Of a stretch of 9,541 nt of DNA, positions 7,063-9,541 are shown piece by piece. A program made the translations under genes and the position numbers. A model generated the notes under the pieces. The model saw only the letters and a program-made list of their open reading frames with translations, searched no databases and was not told the origin of the DNA. This stretch comes from Candidatus Omnitrophota bacterium (GTDB lineage: Bacteria; Omnitrophota; Gorgyraeia; Duberdicusellales; Duberdicusellaceae), in assembly GCA_015486615.1 (NCBI GenBank), contig WFRI01000102.1, positions 1 to 9,541 on the forward strand. Reading direction: 5' to 3'. The stretch's first letter is position 1, and the number at the start of each line of letters is the position of its first letter.

Positions 7063-7908
7063 GTGCGAGAAACAGTAGCCAAATATTTTTTAGACAGGAA
7101 ACAGCAAGGCCGAAAACTTTGTTTGCTTACCTGTTATGATTATTCTTTTGCCAAGATTTTAGATGCGGCAGGCCTGGATGCGGTCTTGGTAGGGGATTCG
7201 TTAGCCAATGTGGTTTTGGGTTATTCTTCGACGAAGGAGGTGAGTTTGGAAGAAATGTTAAACCACACCCGGGCGGTTAAAAAAGCCATGGAAAAAACTT
7301 TTGTTATTGCGGATATGCCTTTTTCTGCTTACCAAATAAACAGCAGCCGGGCAGTTGACAATGCTTTGAGGTTTATAGATGAGGCTGGTGCTGATTGTAT
7401 TAAGATAGAGTGGTTTGAAGAGTTTGTTGATATTGCCGAAAAAATTATAAAAAAAGGAATTCCAGTTATGGCGCATATAGGCCTTACTCCCCAGACTGCG
7501 GATAAACTTGGCGGATTTAAGGTCCAGGGACGCAACGCATTAGATGCGCAGAGGCTGTTTCAACAGGCTGGGCTTTGCCAGGACTTAGGATGTTTTTCTG
7601 TGGTTTTGGAATGTGTGCCTTTTAAAGTTTCACAGGTGATTACTTCTAAGTTGAATGTTCCTACTATTGGCATTGGTTCAGGCAGAGGCTGCAGCGGCCA
7701 GATACTTGTGTCGTATGATTTATTAGGTCTTACCAGCGGCAATATACCTAAGTTTGTCCGTAAATATGCGGATTTGTCTTTTTTGTCACGCAAGGCTGTT
7801 GAGAATTTTGTCAGAAATGTTGTTGAAGGCAGTTTTCCGGACAAGGCAGAAAGCTTTTCTATTCCGGAAGAGGAATTTGTTAAATTTAAGGAGGCAATAG
7901 GCGAATGA
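7063..7908 (+). CDS. panB: 3-methyl-2-oxobutanoate hydroxymethyltransferase
   Basis: PanB transfers a hydroxymethyl group from 5,10-methylene-THF to alpha-ketoisovalerate, giving ketopantoate, the first committed step to pantothenate and CoA. The 281 residues match the family length. Visible motifs are LTCYDYSFA at 22-30, LVGDSLANVVLGY at 42-54 with metal ligand D45, HTRAV at 68-72, VIADMPF at 81-87 with D84, AHIGLTPQ at 137-144, GGFKVQGR at 150-157, VLECVP at 181-186 with E183, TIGIGSG at 201-207 and PKFVRKYADL at 229-238. Two sites deviate. The usual KLEGG is KIEWF at 114-118, keeping K114 and E116. The usual GAGPDCDGQ stretch reads GSGRGCSGQ. The start is GTG, with AAGG at 7051-7054 and an 8-base spacer. 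No panC or panD is nearby. Confidence 0.92.
   Translation: MRETVAKYFLDRKQQGRKLCLLTCYDYSFAKILDAAGLDAVLVGDSLANVVLGYSSTKEVSLEEMLNHTRAVKKAMEKTFVIADMPFSAYQINSSRAVDNALRFIDEAGADCIKIEWFEEFVDIAEKIIKKGIPVMAHIGLTPQTADKLGGFKVQGRNALDAQRLFQQAGLCQDLGCFSVVLECVPFKVSQVITSKLNVPTIGIGSGRGCSGQILVSYDLLGLTSGNIPKFVRKYADLSFLSRKAVENFVRNVVEGSFPDKAESFSIPEEEFVKFKEAIGE
7888..7894 (+). promoter_or_regulatory. Ribosome-binding site of the glycyl-tRNA synthetase gene inside panB
   Basis: AAGGAGG lies within the last codons of panB, 10 bases before the ATG at 7905. That ATG overlaps the panB stop as ATGA. The overlap and this site together fix the synthetase start and suggest coupled translation. Confidence 0.7.
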
Positions 7909-9233
7909 AGACAGCAAAGTTATCTGACATTGTTTCCCTCTGTGCAAGGAGAGGTTTTGTTTTTCCTTCCTGCCAGATTTACGGAGGCTTGGCGAGCATT
8001 TGGGATTATGGCCCTTTGGGAGCAGTTTTAAAAAAAAACATAAAAGATGCCTGGTGGAAGACTTATGTAGAGTTCAGGAATGATATTTTAGCGGTAGATA
8101 CTTCTTTAATTATGAACGAAGAAGTTTTTGCGGCTTCCGGGCATTTAAGCGGATTTAACGATACTTTGTTGGAGTGTAAACAGTGCCGCAGGCGGTTTAA
8201 AATTGAGCATTTGGAAGAAGTTGAAGAAGGTGTTTATAAGTGTCCTGAATGTGCAAGCCTGATTGATACAAAAAACAATCCGGTCCGGCAGTTCAACCTT
8301 ATGCTTAAAACTCACTTAGGCGTAGTAGAGAACAGTTTGCAGACAGCATATCTTAGGCCTGAAACGGCCCAGGGAATGTTTGTCAATTTTGCGAATGTGC
8401 TTAATACTACGCATAAAAAACTTCCTTTCGGAATTGCTCAAATAGGGAAATCTTTCAGGAACGAAGTCACCACTAAAAGTTTTATCTTCCGCACCCGCGA
8501 GTTTGAACAGATGGAGATAGAATTTTTTGTCCAGCCCGGCAAAGCGCCTGAATTTTATGAATACTGGAAGCAGGAAAGAATGCGCTGGTATGTTGAGGAA
8601 ATAGGGATAAACGAAGAAAATCTGAAATTCAGAGAACATGCGAAGGAAGAACTTGCTCATTATGCAAAAGCCTGTGTTGATGTAGAATATAATTTTTCCT
8701 TTGGCTGGAAAGAATTAGAAGGAATAGCCAGCAGAGGGGATTTTGATTTGTCCCGGCATGCTGAATTCAGCGGCAAAGACCTGCGGTATTATGACGACCG
8801 AAAAAAAGAAAGGTTTTTCCCTTATGTTATAGAACCTTCAGCAGGGGTTGACAGGACGTTTTTGGCTGTTTTAAATGATGCCTACTGCGAGGAAGAGGTA
8901 AACGGCAGGAAAAGAGTTGTTTTAAAACTTAATAAAAAAATAGCCCCTTATAAAATAGCGGTTTTTCCCCTGTTAAAAAACCGTCCAGAAATAGTTGAAT
9001 TAGCAAAAAAAATATACGAAGATTTGAAATATACCCGCAAAGTCGTTTATGACGATACAGCAGCTATAGGAAAGTTATACCGGCGCCAGGATGAAATAGG
9101 CACGCCGTTTTGTATAACAGTTGATGTTGACTCCTTGTCTGACGGTAAGGTTACTGTGCGCGACAGAGATACTATGCAGCAGCAAAGGGTAAGTATAGGC
9201 GGTTTAAAAGAATACTTCCAGGATAAATTTTAG
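7905..9233 (+). CDS. glyQS: Glycyl-tRNA synthetase, alpha2 (single-chain) type
   Basis: This class II aminoacyl-tRNA synthetase attaches glycine to tRNA-Gly. It is the single-chain homodimer type found in archaea, eukaryotes and part of the bacteria, not the separate alpha and beta subunits of E. coli. In the 442 residues one sees the N-terminal YGGLASIWDYGPLGA at 26-40; a four-cysteine insertion likely to bind zinc (C91, C94, C113, C116); REFNLM-like RQFNLML at 128-134; LRPETAQGMFVNF at 150-162; motif 2 at 183-208 (SFRNE, then REFEQMEIEFF); motif 3 at 310-323 (EPSAGVDRTFLAVL); and a C-terminal anticodon-binding domain from about 347, with GTPFCITVD at 399-407. It is somewhat shorter than the Thermus enzyme (506) but appears complete. 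It is the last gene of the run, with its ATG overlapping the panB stop. Confidence 0.95.
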   Translation: MKTAKLSDIVSLCARRGFVFPSCQIYGGLASIWDYGPLGAVLKKNIKDAWWKTYVEFRNDILAVDTSLIMNEEVFAASGHLSGFNDTLLECKQCRRRFKIEHLEEVEEGVYKCPECASLIDTKNNPVRQFNLMLKTHLGVVENSLQTAYLRPETAQGMFVNFANVLNTTHKKLPFGIAQIGKSFRNEVTTKSFIFRTREFEQMEIEFFVQPGKAPEFYEYWKQERMRWYVEEIGINEENLKFREHAKEELAHYAKACVDVEYNFSFGWKELEGIASRGDFDLSRHAEFSGKDLRYYDDRKKERFFPYVIEPSAGVDRTFLAVLNDAYCEEEVNGRKRVVLKLNKKIAPYKIAVFPLLKNRPEIVELAKKIYEDLKYTRKVVYDDTAAIGKLYRRQDEIGTPFCITVDVDSLSDGKVTVRDRDTMQQQRVSIGGLKEYFQDKF

Positions 9234-9241
9234 CCGTATTT

Positions 9242-9297
9242 GCGGTATCCTAAATCTTAATTTAACTGGTTTTGGATTGGTTAGATTGTAATACCGC
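9242..9297 (+). terminator. Two-part stem-loop just after the last gene
   Basis: GCGGTAT at 9242-9248 is the exact reverse complement of ATACCGC at 9291-9297. Inside it, AATCT at 9253-9257 pairs with AGATT at 9283-9287, separated by small internal bulges. The stem begins 9 bases after the synthetase stop codon. No T-run follows directly, so it is either a 3'-end-stabilising structure or a weak or Rho-assisted terminator. The pairing is seen; the role is inferred. Confidence 0.35.
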
Positions 9298-9299
9298 CT

Positions 9300-9320
9300 A
9301 CATTTTGCATTTTACATTTT
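9300..9320. repeat. Tandem 7-nt repeat, three copies (RCATTTT)
   Basis: Three contiguous heptamers are present: ACATTTT at 9300, GCATTTT at 9307 and ACATTTT at 9314. A degenerate fourth (GATTTGA) may follow. The array starts right after the stem-loop. T-rich DNA can produce such patterns by chance, but a second array of the same period lies 80 bp away. Confidence 0.55.
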
Positions 9321-9331
9321 GATTTGAATCC

Positions 9332-9355
9332 TACACCTCCGAGGTGGGTGCCGGT
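9332..9355 (-). repeat. Short inverted copy of the left-edge palindromic element
   Basis: Read on the minus strand, this 24-nt stretch begins ACCGGCACCCACCTCGG, identical to 43-59, and ends GAGGTGTA, identical to 82-89. The central 23 bases of the left-edge hairpin are absent. The remaining palindrome is CACCTC-C-GAGGTG on the plus strand. It therefore looks like an internal-deletion form of the same repeat in the opposite orientation, about 9.3 kb away. Confidence 0.75.
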
Positions 9356-9401
9356 GAGAGAGTGTTGATCTTTGCGGTAAAACAAGACAGCCTTAAAAAA
9401 T

Positions 9402-9436
9402 CGACTTTCGACTTACGACATACAACATTCGACCTT
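9402..9436. repeat. Tandem 7-nt repeat, five copies (CGACWTW)
   Basis: Five contiguous heptamers are present: CGACTTT, CGACTTA, CGACATA, CAACATT and CGACCTT. The first four positions are nearly invariant and the last three vary within A/T apart from one C. The unit does not match the RCATTTT array upstream, but the period is the same. Heptanucleotide tandem repeats in intergenic DNA are known from heterocystous cyanobacteria (STRR sequences). No relationship is claimed. Confidence 0.7.
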
Positions 9437-9495
9437 GGGCATTTTAGATGGAGATATTATTTCTGGAAAATTCTCCAAAAAACAATAAAAAAATC

Positions 9496-9523
9496 TTGAC
9501 AACAGTTTTTTTTTTGTTAAATT
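9496..9523 (+). promoter_or_regulatory. Candidate sigma70 promoter with a ten-T spacer tract
   Basis: A consensus -35 box TTGACA lies at 9496-9501. A 16-base spacer leads to TAAATT at 9518-9523, a 4-of-6 match to the -10 box. The spacer contains ten consecutive T at 9506-9515. The A-rich run at 9477-9494 just upstream could act as an UP element. The promoter points out of the window towards a gene not seen here. The -35 match is strong and the -10 match moderate. Confidence 0.6.
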
Positions 9524-9541
9524 AAAAAACAGAGGTTGCTG

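Larger units (their letters stand above)
9234..9541. other. Gene-free right edge of 308 bp, rich in repeats and structure
   Basis: No coding region with a credible start, length and family pattern is visible here. In order it holds a two-part stem-loop (9242-9297), a 7-nt tandem array (9300-9320), a short palindromic element (9332-9355), a second 7-nt tandem array (9402-9436), and an outward-facing promoter (9496-9523). An A-rich stretch at 9477-9494 precedes the promoter. No tRNA is recognised. Confidence 0.75.

Noticed and set aside
8316..8660. 114-codon open frame on the minus strand
   Set aside because: It lies wholly inside the glycyl-tRNA synthetase gene, which has complete family motifs. 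Its translation shows no recognisable pattern and no ribosome site was seen.
9300..9436. CRISPR-like array
   Set aside because: The repeats are only 7 nt, contiguous and without unique spacers, and no cas gene is present. They are simple tandem repeats.

Overview
The window is one densely packed, all plus-strand gene run from a diderm bacterium. It holds ten genes between positions 143 and 9233, with gaps of 2-25 bp and one ATGA overlap, framed by two non-coding edges. A Mla-type lipid ABC transporter with an MCE protein and a signal-peptide-bearing AsmA/TamB-like protein implies an outer membrane. The moderate G+C, the housekeeping operon of mixed function and the alpha2-type glycyl-tRNA synthetase fit an uncultured lineage such as Omnitrophota (former OP3). 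That assignment is a judgement from gene style, not a search result.

Layout. Positions 1-142 hold a perfect 15-bp GC-rich hairpin and a small possible terminator. Positions 143-3265 are a cell-envelope lipid module: AsmA-like protein, MlaE-like permease, MlaF-like ATPase and MlaD-like MCE protein. Positions 3274-6298 are radA, a membrane PIN-TRAM protein of the YacL type, and ispD. This order matches the Bacillus subtilis radA-disA-yacL-ispD segment with disA missing. Positions 6302-9233 are hisF, panB and a glyS-type gene, which are single genes of histidine, pantothenate and tRNA-charging pathways without their usual pathway neighbours.

The right edge (9234-9541) has no gene I can support but is rich in structure. 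It contains a two-part stem-loop, a three-copy 7-nt tandem repeat, a short inverted copy of the left-edge palindromic element, a second unrelated five-copy 7-nt tandem repeat, and a strong candidate sigma70 promoter pointing out of the window with a ten-T tract in its spacer.

The coding part is mostly conventional, and every main gene is recognisable by family motifs. The least explained signals are non-coding: the palindromic element in long and short forms at both ends in opposite orientation, the two heptanucleotide arrays, and the poly-T promoter spacer. The most interesting gene-level observation is the short AsmA-like protein placed first in an mlaEFD operon that lacks mlaA, mlaB and mlaC here.
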